Shown: positions 10,247-19,473, counted from the first letter of the stretch. The stretch: 64,000 nt of DNA from Peptostreptococcus porci (GCF_009695815.1 NZ_VUNE01000005.1:62001-126000), one strand, 5' to 3'. The notes: generated by a model not told the origin, from the letters alone. A program made the numbers and translations.

Positions 10247-11428
10247 CTAAATAAACCATTTTTTAAATAGATTATCTTTTCTTCCATAATCGCCTGCTTC
10301 TGATTTTACATAGACAGTTTTTTTATAAACACAACTACTACACGTATTTGGAACATAAAGAGTTTTACTTATATTAGATTTACTGATTTTATAAGTTTTT
10401 GTAGTCAAATTCAATGTTATTATTTTTCTGGAAATTATCATCAAATTATCTTTATATAGTAACAAATCGTTTATTGAATACTTTCTATCACTTGTTCTCC
10501 CATATGGATCCGACCGAGATGCTATAGGACTAAAATCAAAAAACAGTTCATATGTTTTTGTTTCTATGTCGAATCTATAAATTTTTATTCCATCAGAAAA
10601 ATATATGTAATTGCCATCATAGCAAGCTTGTATTTCATCAATATTTGTTTTGAATTTTGAATACTCGTAAATCGTATTACTTGATAAATCTATTTTATAT
10701 ATAATCATATTTGAATTGTTATACCTTATCATATATATATTATTTTTATAGGGTATCATTATAAGTGCACCACCAGAACTATCTGTATTATCAACTATGC
10801 CAGTAAATATATTACTTTCTGTATCTAAATTATAGGTACAAAGTTTATTTTCCGAGTAGGAAAAATAGTACACCACATTTTCTATCACACAAAATGCACC
10901 CATACCCCTTCTAAATTTTAATTTTTTTGAAGCATTCCATTTATTTAAATTTATATCATATTCGGCTACATTATCTGTATAGTAATCGTAATCTCCGTTA
11001 CCAAATGTGGAAAATAATCCAATCATGTAAATCTTATCTTTATATGCAATTAGACCATTACCGTACCAATCAGTATTACCTAATATTTCGTTGGATACTT
11101 CTTCTTCGTCGATATCAAATCTTAAATCTTGAACATTTAGCACCCTGCTTCCAACTTCAAAACTTAACCTGAAATATTTTTCAAGTTCGCACTGAACTTT
11201 GTACATATCAACCTTGTCCAGTTTTTTAGCTGGATAGTAGAGTGCCCTTAGTCTCAGATTATTCCTATGGAGGACTTTATTTATTGAGCCAGAACTTATT
11301 ACATTAATTTCAGTAAAAAAAATTGGCCCTTCTATATTTTCATCTATAGCATGAGACCCTACACCGACTCCAGTCACCTTTTTAAGTTTTTCGTTAAATG
11401 CCTTCTTTACATCCATTATTGTAATCAA
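10247..11428 (-). CDS. In-frame fusion of tail terminator protein and kelch-like tail-fibre C-terminus
   Basis: Residues up to ~115 match the phage tail-terminator/completion class (DUF6838-like: MDVKKAFNEKLKK...GPIFFTEIN...LRALYYP). The rest is a kelch-like beta-propeller (GNGLIAYKDKIYMIG, NVAEYDINLNKW, and repeated YDGNYIYFSDG-type blades) normally found in tail fibres. These should be separated by sheath, tube, tape-measure and baseplate genes, so a deletion near 11095 has fused them. The start is probably TTG at 11428, with GGGGGTGG just upstream; an ATG at 11446 overlaps the preceding gene. Unlikely to be functional in a virion. Confidence 0.78.
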   Translation of the reverse strand: MITIMDVKKAFNEKLKKVTGVGVGSHAIDENIEGPIFFTEINVISSGSINKVLHRNNLRLRALYYPAKKLDKVDMYKVQCELEKYFRLSFEVGSRVLNVQDLRFDIDEEEVSNEILGNTDWYGNGLIAYKDKIYMIGLFSTFGNGDYDYYTDNVAEYDINLNKWNASKKLKFRRGMGAFCVIENVVYYFSYSENKLCTYNLDTESNIFTGIVDNTDSSGGALIMIPYKNNIYMIRYNNSNMIIYKIDLSSNTIYEYSKFKTNIDEIQACYDGNYIYFSDGIKIYRFDIETKTYELFFDFSPIASRSDPYGRTSDRKYSINDLLLYKDNLMIISRKIITLNLTTKTYKISKSNISKTLYVPNTCSSCVYKKTVYVKSEAGDYGRKDNLFKKWFI

Positions 11429-11439
11429 GCTACCACCCC

Positions 11440-11886
11440 CTACCAATTTATACCATTATCCAGCAGGTCATATACCCACCTTTCAATTTCTTCATCATAA
11501 GTATCATTTAGTTCATCAACTGCATTTTCAACAGGAAAATAGCCCTTTACTCTACCAAGATGATGAGCCTTGCCACCATCTTTCTTTTTAGGGCTATATA
11601 GCACTAGTTCATGACCTTCCTCTATTAGATGAGCATATGGAACTTTAGAGTCTACAGTAGCCACGTACTCACCACCCTTTTTCTCAGGCTTAAAATGTTT
11701 GTAAGAATCCCTAAGTTTACCCGTATTTACAATACCTTGATTTTCTGAATCTTCTCTTATTAATTCTTCCAAGTCAGTAGCCTTCTTATCAAGTATTTTT
11801 ATTACCTCATCAGGAAATTTCCTCTCAACTTCTTTTATAGCCTGTTCAAACTCTTTTGCCCCTCTTACTTCAACTTTTATATCCAT
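11440..11886 (-). CDS. HK97 gp10-family head-tail protein
   Basis: 148 aa. Family features include MDIKVEVRGAKEFEQAIKEV, the VNTGKLRDSYKH motif, VPYAHLIEEGHELV and a C-terminal helical segment. HK97 gp10-like proteins help complete the head-tail interface. It is followed with a short overlap by the tail-terminator fusion and preceded by the head-closure gene, in standard siphovirus/myovirus order. Confidence 0.88.
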   Translation of the reverse strand: MDIKVEVRGAKEFEQAIKEVERKFPDEVIKILDKKATDLEELIREDSENQGIVNTGKLRDSYKHFKPEKKGGEYVATVDSKVPYAHLIEEGHELVLYSPKKKDGGKAHHLGRVKGYFPVENAVDELNDTYDEEIERWVYDLLDNGINW

Positions 11887-11894
11887 TCCTTCAC

Positions 11895-12269
11895 CTAGCC
11901 CTTAATTTCCCTGTTGCAGATTATTTCTAGATACTCTCTCCTGCCTAGTTCGCTTACAGATGTTATTTCATACTCCCTATTTTGATACCTGACTAGGCAT
12001 TTTCTGTCAATATCGCCCCTGTACCTGATTACAATCTTCAGATACTCATCACCTGTTATTATCCCAGTAGATGCCAGCTTTTCACTCCCACGCATGGTAG
12101 TTACCTCAGCCCAGAGCTTTATTATTTTTTCTTGCCCTTGTTCAAGTTCTCCTAATTCGTTTTCTACCATCTCATATTCGCCTAAGTCATTTGATACACC
12201 TTTACCAGATACTACCTTTTTTCTGAGTATCTCAATTCTCCTATCAAGCTTTCCTATGCCTATCACCAT
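11895..12269 (-). CDS. Phage head closure protein (head-tail adaptor)
   Basis: 124 aa beginning MVIGIGKLDRRIEILRKK, with the conserved IKLWAEVTTMRGSEKLASTGI and CLVRYQNREYEITSV segments of the SPP1 gp16/HK97-type head-closure family. It plugs the connector after DNA packaging. It is two bases from the upstream connector gene and in canonical position. Confidence 0.88.
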   Translation of the reverse strand: MVIGIGKLDRRIEILRKKVVSGKGVSNDLGEYEMVENELGELEQGQEKIIKLWAEVTTMRGSEKLASTGIITGDEYLKIVIRYRGDIDRKCLVRYQNREYEITSVSELGRREYLEIICNREIKG

Positions 12270-12271
12270 AT

Positions 12272-12565
12272 CTATATCACCTCTACACTTGAATACTGTA
12301 GTTGATGTATTAGTGACCTTATCATAGTACTCACTTTGTCATACCTATCATTTTTTACATATACACGATTATCGTACCACTCTGATATCATGGCTAGCCT
12401 TATTAGGTCTGCCATAGACCTAAATTTTTCACTCTCCATCTTTTGGTCATAATCGTCTATCGCTCCAGATAGATATGATTCTGATGCAGTTATGAGGTTT
12501 GTTATTAGTGGAATATCCTCATCTGCATCAACCCTTAAATAATTCATTACATACTCCAAATCCAC
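12272..12565 (-). CDS. Phage gp6-like head-tail connector protein
   Basis: 97 aa from a GTG start at 12565 (VDLEYVMNYLRVDADEDIPLI), preceded by AAGGGGG. An upstream ATG at 12607 would overlap the capsid gene and lacks a ribosome-binding site. The sequence matches DNA-packaging/head-tail connector proteins of the HK97 gp6 class, which ring the portal exit. It directly follows the capsid gene, as usual. Confidence 0.85.
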   Translation of the reverse strand: MDLEYVMNYLRVDADEDIPLITNLITASESYLSGAIDDYDQKMESEKFRSMADLIRLAMISEWYDNRVYVKNDRYDKVSTMIRSLIHQLQYSSVEVI

Positions 12566-12584
12566 TAATATTCCCCCTTTTATC

Positions 12585-14153
12585 CTATACTGGCTTAGGC
12601 ATTTCACAAAGCACTAGAGCTTTATCATCAACCACACCTACATCAAATCTTTCAACTACTCTTAACCAAGTAGCATACTCTTTAAACCCTGCTTCAGCAC
12701 TTGTTACAACCTCTATACCCTTCTTTTCATAGAAGTTTAGGTATTCTTCAGCATCCCCTACATAGAATGTAAGATTTTCAGGTGTCTTAGGTGTTAGCTC
12801 TTCATCAGCAAACACTTCGATCACCTTATTTCTTAGCATCATCTTAGTAGGATCAGCTAGACAAGGCTGCAATAACTTTCTTCCCTGCTTGTCCTCTAAT
12901 TTATCAAGGTAATTGAAAGAAGTCTGATTAGTAATTATCTTGGCATTTTCAGCAATCGCAGGATTAAGAGTAACATTTAATGCATCTAACAGTCCATCTA
13001 CACCCTTGATAGTCGTAGCCTCCAACTTCTTGAATTCTGTTATTATTGCCTTGTTTTCAGTTCTAACAGATGCCTTTACGAACTCCTTACCTATGTAGTC
13101 CACTATATTTACATCTGTATCCTCAATAAACTGATTTGCTACTGGTATTAGTAGACCATAGTCCTTTACAGCCCATACCTTCTGAGCAAACTTCAAATCC
13201 TTAGCAGTAAGAGTATTTAACTCTTCAAAATTTAACAACTCTAGAGCATTTTCTCCCTCAGTGTTGAATTTACCTGTCCTAGTTGTAACATATTTAACAT
13301 TTACTAATTCCTTTAGTGCTCTTCTTTTTCTTCTAAGCTCTTTAATCTGAGTTTCATGTGTTGCAGGTAGCAAATATCCACCCCTTGCATCATCTGCCCC
13401 TATTACACCAGGAGTTCCTGCCTTATTTTCTACTAGATTGGATTCTACATAAGATTTTTCAGCCTCATTCATAGATTTATTCATTAAAGCTTTATTAAAT
13501 GCCCTATTTTCATCTACTTTATCAGATACAACAGCAGTACTAGGGTTATTTACAACACTATTTTTTTCATCTTCCTCAATCTTTAGCTGAATTTCTAGCT
13601 CCTTGTTTAGATTTTCTATCTCACCTATCATTGCATGAGCCTTTTCGATTTCTCCCTTGTCTCTAAGATTCTTCATCTCAGCCTTTTTATTTTCTATCTT
13701 TCTTCTAATTTCTGCACTTAGTAACATATTTACTATACCCTCTTGCAAGGTGTCTAATGTATCAGCCATCTTCTTGAAGTCATCAGCATTACCACTGCAC
13801 CAACTTGAAGGCTTATGTATCATCAAGTATGCATTTTCAGGCATTTCTATAGTGTCACACCCAAACGCTATGATTGATGCAGCACTACCAGCCAATCCAT
13901 CAACTATAGCCTTAGTACTAGCATTATGCCTTTTTAGCATATTAGATATTGCAACCCCAGCAAATAAATCACCACCACCTGAATTTATATATACATTAAC
14001 TGCCTTGTTGTTAGCCTCAGATAGCATATCTCGTATGTCTGATGGATATGTATCCATATCTTCACCCCATGACCAACCTTTCCAGCTATCATCCACTATA
14101 TCGCCTACTACATAGATATCAGTGCTATCAGCATTATTCTGTACTCTTATCAC
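12585..14153 (-). CDS. Fused ClpP-type prohead protease and major capsid protein (deletion fusion)
   Basis: The N-terminal ~140 residues are a ClpP-like head maturation protease: NSGGGDLFAGVAISNML, the serine region GLAGSAAS and the histidine region MIHKPSSW. The ClpP part stops at LDTLQEGIVN, before the segment holding the catalytic Asp, and joins directly to a capsid N-terminus (MLLSAEIRRKIENKK). The rest is a full HK97-fold capsid with scaffold-like delta domain and GGYLLPATHETQIKELRRK. The junction is near 13735. The GTG start at 14153 is chosen for its AAGGAGGTGA site; an ATG at 14198 is less likely. The protease half is probably inactive. Confidence 0.85.
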   Translation of the reverse strand: MIRVQNNADSTDIYVVGDIVDDSWKGWSWGEDMDTYPSDIRDMLSEANNKAVNVYINSGGGDLFAGVAISNMLKRHNASTKAIVDGLAGSAASIIAFGCDTIEMPENAYLMIHKPSSWCSGNADDFKKMADTLDTLQEGIVNMLLSAEIRRKIENKKAEMKNLRDKGEIEKAHAMIGEIENLNKELEIQLKIEEDEKNSVVNNPSTAVVSDKVDENRAFNKALMNKSMNEAEKSYVESNLVENKAGTPGVIGADDARGGYLLPATHETQIKELRRKRRALKELVNVKYVTTRTGKFNTEGENALELLNFEELNTLTAKDLKFAQKVWAVKDYGLLIPVANQFIEDTDVNIVDYIGKEFVKASVRTENKAIITEFKKLEATTIKGVDGLLDALNVTLNPAIAENAKIITNQTSFNYLDKLEDKQGRKLLQPCLADPTKMMLRNKVIEVFADEELTPKTPENLTFYVGDAEEYLNFYEKKGIEVVTSAEAGFKEYATWLRVVERFDVGVVDDKALVLCEMPKPV

Positions 14154-15375
14154 TTTTCTCACCTCCTTCACTATCATCTTTTTTATAAGCCAGTCCAATG
14201 TCAGACAGGTCTACATATGATCCATTCACCATTACTACATCACCCTCGTCTATCTTAGGCATTCCTAAGTAGTTTCTAGCCTCGTTAATAGTATATACTG
14301 ACCCTGTAGTCAGCTTTGCCAAGAATTCAGCCTGTGACTTGATGTCACCTCTCAGTATAGTTGCTACATTAAACTCAAAATGTAGACCCTTTTTTCTTTC
14401 ATCCGTAGTCAGCAACTTGTAATTAAATTCTTCCTCATATTGAGTCAAGATGTATAACAAGGTATCTACATAGTAGGTTAGGTTTTGTGCCTCTGAGTTG
14501 GCATATGAAGATTTTTCATAGTCATTCAGATGATTGGGCTTGACACCCATAGCACTTGCTATCTGTAGAGCTGAGTATTTCTTCAATTCATAAAACTGAC
14601 TATCAGTCAACTTCAAATCAAGCGGTACCAAATCCATACCAAGAGGTATAGGTATTATCCTCTCATTAGTATCATTGCTAGCAAAATCAGCAATCTCCTT
14701 GACCAACTTTTCCTTTTTGTCTTTATTCAGGTCTCCAACGTATTTTATGATGGCATTAGCCGTTAACCCATTTTTATATAGATTATTGAGATATCTTTGA
14801 GCCTCTTTAGACCCTGATAGAGTACCTGCCAATGTCTCCCTTACAGACTTACCAACTAAGCCATCTGTAGCTAGACCACCCTTCATATGAAGTATCTCAC
14901 CAGGCTTAAAATACTATGTCCTACCACCTTCCGTATATTGATATACATGGCTAAAATCAACCGTTATATCCCTAGTATTATTGACCAGTATACTCATATT
15001 CTGGGGTTTAAAGGGTACTATACTAACCAAACTCCCCTTTTTATACTTCAAATAGGCATATGCATTCCCATAGTGATTCCTATTAAACTCCATCAAGGTT
15101 TTAAATGTTACACTAGACATAAAAGGATTGGGTCTAAGAGCCAGTAGCTCCAATACCTCATTGTCCTTGACCTTGTTACCATCACCATCTTTTAAGTGTA
15201 TTGACAGCTTACCTAGAGATTCACTCAATACCTTTAGACAAGTAAAATAAGTAACCTCTGATAAATCACTCCCTACACCCTCACCCTTTCGCCTGAAATA
15301 CTCATTGATTTCGGATAGGCTAACAGTTTTTTCTTTATCTGTTTCTTTATTCAAAAACCTTCCAAATATTCCCAT
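14134..15375 (-). pseudogene. Phage portal protein, nonsense mutation
   Basis: HK97-type portal forming the packaging and ejection channel. The frame is continuous except for a TAG at 14914-14916. Upstream reads MGIFGRFLNK...TYFTCLKVLSESLGKL...FNRNHYGNAYAYLKY; downstream continues in the same frame YFKPGEILHMKGGLATDGLVGKS...GLHFEFNVATIL...TINEARNYLGMP. The combined length of about 413 codons is normal for the family. Without suppression only a 153-residue fragment would be made. Confidence 0.9.
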
Positions 15376-15384
15376 ATCCTATTA

Positions 15385-15735
15385 TCACCTACCTGTATTC
15401 TTCATAAAGTCTTTTTCAGCAAGTTTCTCAAATATATATTTACCAGTTCTTTTACTTCTTTTTTCTTCTAAATATTTTTTCCATCTTTCTTCCGCCAGCA
15501 TTTCATTCTTTTTTATTTTGTATTTTCTAAGCTCAACATTTGCCCTGTATGACTGTATAAAAAATACTAAAAATACAACTACTACTATAGCCAACTCAAT
15601 GTAAAGTGGTATAAAAGTCTTTATCCATGACAGATTACTTTTGCCAACTACCTTTAACAGTACTAAGCCAACTTGTATTATTCCTAGTACACTGATAGTA
15701 TTATTAGCCGTATTGCCTTTGCTATCCCTTCTCAT
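15385..15735 (-). CDS. Phage-encoded small membrane protein
   Basis: 116 aa with two hydrophobic segments near the N-terminus (SVLGIIQVGLVLLKVVG and FIPLYIELAIVVVVFLVFFI), then a charged basic C-terminal half (KKNEMLAEERWKKYLEEKR). It lies between terminase large subunit and portal, a slot where several Firmicutes phages carry small membrane proteins of unknown role. Not assigned to a family. Confidence 0.65.
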   Translation of the reverse strand: MRRDSKGNTANNTISVLGIIQVGLVLLKVVGKSNLSWIKTFIPLYIELAIVVVVFLVFFIQSYRANVELRKYKIKKNEMLAEERWKKYLEEKRSKRTGKYIFEKLAEKDFMKNTGR

Positions 15736-15749
15736 ATTTCCCCTCCTGT

Positions 15750-17516
15750 CTACTTGCTTTCCTTACTCCTAAATGCTTTCATCATGTCTTCCCATTCGTC
15801 AAAATCATCATCAGCATTGTATTTAATATTATTCTTGCTACTCATATATAATTTCCATGCATCCACTACAGCATCTATAGGATCTATTCTACCAGTAGCA
15901 ATATTCTTTTCTATCTTAGTTTCACCAAAACTATTTTTAGTTGTTATTGCATTAGAACAAGACCAGCTAAATAGCTCGTCTCCCTCATTATATTCAATTC
16001 CTAGTGCATCAACTGTCAATTTAAAATCTATCGTTGGATCAGATAAAGCTCTAGCTGACTGGACAATTTCAGTCAAATCACATCCTAAAAATTCAAGATC
16101 ACTGATAAACGCTCCAGCATTATGTGGGTCATATCCACAATCTATAAATTTGATGCCGTATTCTTCCTTAATTTTCCTCAGATAAGCAGTTATAAAACTA
16201 TAGTCGGTCTTATATCCACCTCCACCAGTAGTCGAGTCCAATAGTCCTTTGTCTGCCCATAGCTGATATGGTGCATCATCAGTTTTGATATGCTCCTGTA
16301 ACCTCATGATAGGCATAAATGAATGATGGTGGATAAATACCTTGTCTTCCCCTTTCATAGGTGGGAAAAGCAGTGCTATACTCGTTAAATCACCGCCACT
16401 TGACAAATCTATACCAAGAATACAATCTCTACCCTTGAAATCTTCTATAGTCCTCTCAGACCTACACTGTAATAATTTTTTGTTATTAAGCAACTGGTCA
16501 CCTGCATTAGTCACCCAACAATTCAATTCCTTGGTCAACAAGTTTACAAGCTCATTACCACCTGTTTCCTTGGCTGTGATAGACTTTTCTCTTATTTTAT
16601 CTATCATTTCCTCGTTTAAAGTGTCATCTTCATTCCAGAGCCTTAGAGGACTTGTTTTAGCCCAATTGACTGGGTCCCATATATCATCATCCTTATCCAT
16701 CTCACATATGTAGATAAATTGTGAATCCTTGGTTATAACACCCTCTAGTATCTTTTTGCAAAGTAGATATTTCTTATGACAAGCACCACCTATAGTAAAT
16801 CCTGCTGTAGTTATGATTAAAGTCAATGCAGATTTTACATTTATCTGACCATCTAAGAGTAGTTGATACATCTTACTATTAGGATGAGCGTGGTACTCAT
16901 CAACTATAGCCAGCACTGACCTAAACCCATCTGCGGACTTGGTATCCCTACCAATGGCCTTGATTTCAGTACCTGTAACATAACTCTTGATTATCCTGTC
17001 ATGCTCCCTAATTTTATACATCTTATTCAGCCATTTGTCTGATCTAATAAACTTGGCCAATTCATCCCAAACTATATTAGCCTGGTCTTGCTTAGTAGCA
17101 GCACAGTATACTTTACCTAGCTTGTAGCCTCTAAATGTAGACCATGCATTAGCCTCGGTCCCAGCAATAAATGACTTACTATTCTGTCTAGCTATCTGAA
17201 TATAACCCTCTCTAAATCTTAGTGCATTATTAGACTTCTTTTTCCAACCATGTAGTGATCCAATTATGAAGTCCTGAAAGCCCCTAGTCTTTAATGGCAT
17301 TTCTTTCTCACCTTCAGCAATTTTCAGTTCATTAGCTATATCTATATACTTCTCTGCCTCTTCAACATCAAAATAATATGGCCAGTTACCTTTGGACTTT
17401 TCAAGATCATCTAGATGCCTTCGACAACACTGTATTTCTGTCTCGCCTTTTAGTATTTCTTTATTTGCCACCTTCATGGCATATCTAGTAGTCCTGTCTA
17501 ACTCAGGATTTATCAT
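15750..17516 (-). CDS. Phage terminase large subunit
   Basis: Packaging ATPase and nuclease, 588 aa, full length for HK97-type TerL. The ATPase domain has a Walker A-like ARQNSKSFIAG and Walker B VLAIVDEYHAH, followed by the TTAGFTIGGACH coupling motif. The RNase H-like nuclease domain carries GIDLSSGGDLTS, the second acidic region DCGYDPHNA and the C-terminal DPIDAVVDAW. Its start overlaps the TerS stop by 4 bp. It appears intact. Confidence 0.95.
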   Translation of the reverse strand: MINPELDRTTRYAMKVANKEILKGETEIQCCRRHLDDLEKSKGNWPYYFDVEEAEKYIDIANELKIAEGEKEMPLKTRGFQDFIIGSLHGWKKKSNNALRFREGYIQIARQNSKSFIAGTEANAWSTFRGYKLGKVYCAATKQDQANIVWDELAKFIRSDKWLNKMYKIREHDRIIKSYVTGTEIKAIGRDTKSADGFRSVLAIVDEYHAHPNSKMYQLLLDGQINVKSALTLIITTAGFTIGGACHKKYLLCKKILEGVITKDSQFIYICEMDKDDDIWDPVNWAKTSPLRLWNEDDTLNEEMIDKIREKSITAKETGGNELVNLLTKELNCWVTNAGDQLLNNKKLLQCRSERTIEDFKGRDCILGIDLSSGGDLTSIALLFPPMKGEDKVFIHHHSFMPIMRLQEHIKTDDAPYQLWADKGLLDSTTGGGGYKTDYSFITAYLRKIKEEYGIKFIDCGYDPHNAGAFISDLEFLGCDLTEIVQSARALSDPTIDFKLTVDALGIEYNEGDELFSWSCSNAITTKNSFGETKIEKNIATGRIDPIDAVVDAWKLYMSSKNNIKYNADDDFDEWEDMMKAFRSKESK

Positions 17517-17992
17517 AGATATTTCAAGAAAGGATTAGATTCTTTTTCCTCAGATTTTGGAATCACGAGACGTAACCTATCCGAGGTGGCAAGACCCAGC
17601 TTAGACGAGCACTGCATAATGGTATCAACCTGTATTTTCCTTAGCTTTATCAAGTCTTTAGCACATTCATTTACTATAGCATTTGCATCACCATCTACAT
17701 CAGTGATACTGGAATCATTCAGCTTGCTTGTAATATCTATATAAGTCGCATAAGAATCACAGTATATCGCAAGTACAGACAAATCCATATTATCTATTAA
17801 CTCCAGTGGTTCAGACTCCTTGACTATCCTTCTAAATTCCTTTTTAGCCGTATTAGATAACCATGCAGGTGGTTTTAAGTCCCTAGCTACCTTTAGTTTA
17901 GACTCAGCAATTTCCCTTTGTAACTTTTTCTCCTTACCTATCTTTCCACTAGACACCACCGACAACTTAGGTGGTCTTCCAGTTCTAGCCAT
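17513..17992 (-). CDS. Phage terminase small subunit, P27 family
   Basis: DNA-recognition subunit of the packaging motor. About 159 aa from MARTGRPPKLSVVSSGKIGK, with the family core PPAWLSNTAKKEFRRIVKES and LAIYCDSYATYIDI. The start at 17992 is preferred because AAAGGAGGG lies 7 nt upstream; in-frame ATGs at 18010 and 17998 fall before or against that site. It overlaps TerL by 4 bp (ATGA). Confidence 0.92.
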   Translation of the reverse strand: MARTGRPPKLSVVSSGKIGKEKKLQREIAESKLKVARDLKPPAWLSNTAKKEFRRIVKESEPLELIDNMDLSVLAIYCDSYATYIDITSKLNDSSITDVDGDANAIVNECAKDLIKLRKIQVDTIMQCSSKLGLATSDRLRLVIPKSEEKESNPFLKYL

Positions 17993-18022
17993 ATTCATCC
18001 CTCCTTTCATAAATTACTTCAC

Positions 18023-18044
18023 AAAAAAAGAGCCTTTCAGCTCT
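18023..18044 (-). terminator. Terminator overlapping the stop of the 2-TM cargo gene
   Basis: Stem AGAGC / GCTCT with a 6-nt loop is followed by a run of T on the minus strand. The stop codon (18037-18039) lies in the loop. It isolates the cargo gene from the terminase genes. Confidence 0.78.
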
Positions 18045-18912
18045 CAATATTGCATCTCTTTATATATTCTTCTCTATTTTTTTCTTCCTCTTTCTTCTTT
18101 CTGTTTATATGCTCTATAAACCTTTTTTTTATTTCTGTATTCCCATAGCAAATATTTTCGGTTAAATACTCTACTAACAACTCATTCTCTAATATAAGTC
18201 TCTCTATCGTTTTTAAATATTTTTCTATATCAAGGTATACCTCTCCAAAACTCTCATATCCATTCATAGACAAATATACTTTACTAATATCATTTTCATC
18301 ATGTTTATGTAAGCATTCCATGAGTTCGTCATACTCTCTATAGTCCTTCATAGCTAAAAACATCCTGAAATTTTTATTTTTCTTTATGAAAATTATATCC
18401 TCTTTTATCCTATTTATATCTACTACACTTTGTTTTATTTCTTTAATCTTGATTTCATCAATTCTACCATAGAAATTATAATATAAATAATTTTTATAGT
18501 CTATATAATTCAGTAATTCTTCATAAGAACTTTCTAATATTTCTATTTTTTTATTTCTATCAACGTCTATATCTAAACCAATATGATTATAGTTCTGAAC
18601 AATATCATACTTTTCTAGCCTCATCAAAATATAAGATATTTCTCTTAAATTTTTTATCAAATCTAGTAAAGAATCACACCTTGACAACTTATTTTCTTCT
18701 CTCATTTTTAATTCATTGTTATAACTAAATGTTGCTAATGTAATCATAGCAGTATAAACAATTCCTACATACTCTGCATAATTCGAAAACCAATTATCAA
18801 AGAAATTACCATTTACATCCATTTTAAAATGAATTATACACGAAACAAAAACAGGCAATAACCCCAACAAAATATAGATACGATAGTTCTTTAATATTTT
18901 CATTAATTCCAT
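18037..18912 (-). CDS. Prophage cargo: two-TM membrane protein with large cytoplasmic domain
   Basis: Not recognised. 291 aa with two predicted membrane segments (YIYILLGLLPVFVSCIIHF and EYVGIVYTAMITLATFSY), then about 220 residues of charged helical sequence ending in a basic KKKEEEKNREEYIKR tail. It interrupts the usual HNH-TerS order. It has its own consensus promoter (18942-18970) and terminator (18023-18044), and a very AT-rich composition. This points to independent expression from the lysogen, as for phage morons. The architecture resembles membrane-anchored phage-exclusion proteins, but no family match is claimed. Confidence 0.7.
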   Translation of the reverse strand: MELMKILKNYRIYILLGLLPVFVSCIIHFKMDVNGNFFDNWFSNYAEYVGIVYTAMITLATFSYNNELKMREENKLSRCDSLLDLIKNLREISYILMRLEKYDIVQNYNHIGLDIDVDRNKKIEILESSYEELLNYIDYKNYLYYNFYGRIDEIKIKEIKQSVVDINRIKEDIIFIKKNKNFRMFLAMKDYREYDELMECLHKHDENDISKVYLSMNGYESFGEVYLDIEKYLKTIERLILENELLVEYLTENICYGNTEIKKRFIEHINRKKKEEEKNREEYIKRCNIES

Positions 18913-18941
18913 AGACTATTTTCCTTCCTTACTCTAGTTGA

Positions 18942-18970
18942 ATTATAACAAAATATTTTCTATGAATCAA
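18942..18970 (-). promoter_or_regulatory. Promoter of the two-TM cargo gene
   Basis: -35 TTGATT (18965-18970) and a perfect -10 TATAAT (18942-18947) lie 17 bp apart on the minus strand, 30 bp before the start codon. An AAGGAAGG ribosome-binding site lies between. Confidence 0.8.
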
Positions 18971-19004
18971 TATTATATATTTAATTTTTCGGACTTTCTG
19001 GCAT

Positions 19005-19030
19005 TTTCCCGCGGAAAAAGTCCCCCGCGG
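19005..19030. other. GC-rich palindromic site, candidate packaging (cos) site
   Basis: Two CCGCGG palindromes (19009-19014, 19025-19030), 16 bp apart, stand out in an AT-rich gap between the HNH nuclease and TerS/cargo genes. HNH plus HK97-type terminases are linked to cos cleavage near this position in known phages. The role here is inferred from location and composition only. Confidence 0.45.
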
Positions 19031-19047
19031 TCCTAGAACGTTTTAGT

Positions 19048-19473
19048 TTAAACTTTTTTCATATCCCCTCTCCTGAATTTCTGAAGATATTCTAAAAGTT
19101 CACCTGCCTTGGCGGTCATATATTCATATCCTTTATCATATTCTCTTTCAATCTCGGCATGAGAACTAGCACTGAGTGGTATGAGGTAATCAGGATCTAA
19201 TCTCTTACTCCAATCCTGCTTGACAGGTATAATGTGATGTACCATGTCTGATGGTACTAGCTTGCCATACTTGTATAGTTGATATATATCTATATTGCTA
19301 TACCTAAGTCTGGTCTGCTTAGATAATGCAGTCCACTCTTTTGATTTGTAAAACTTCTTGGTCTTATCATCTCTCAATGTGTTGTCGTACTGTCTATGCC
19401 TATCATATCCACACACCTTACAGACTTCTCCAACTGGTACCTTAGCCCCGCACTTACATAGTTTAGTTAGCAA
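19048..19473 (-). CDS. Phage HNH endonuclease
   Basis: About 141 aa. Two CxxC-type zinc pairs are visible at the N-terminus (CKCG, CKVCGYD) and the HNH core reads DMVHHIIPVKQDW...LDPDYLIPLSASSHAEIE. Such proteins cooperate with terminase in cos-site cleavage of HK97-like phages. The start is uncertain: TTG at 19473 has AAGGGGGTGG upstream and is preferred, while an ATG at 19515 would add 14 unlikely residues. It lies upstream of the terminase genes, separated by the cargo gene. Confidence 0.87.
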   Translation of the reverse strand: MLTKLCKCGAKVPVGEVCKVCGYDRHRQYDNTLRDDKTKKFYKSKEWTALSKQTRLRYSNIDIYQLYKYGKLVPSDMVHHIIPVKQDWSKRLDPDYLIPLSASSHAEIEREYDKGYEYMTAKAGELLEYLQKFRRGDMKKV

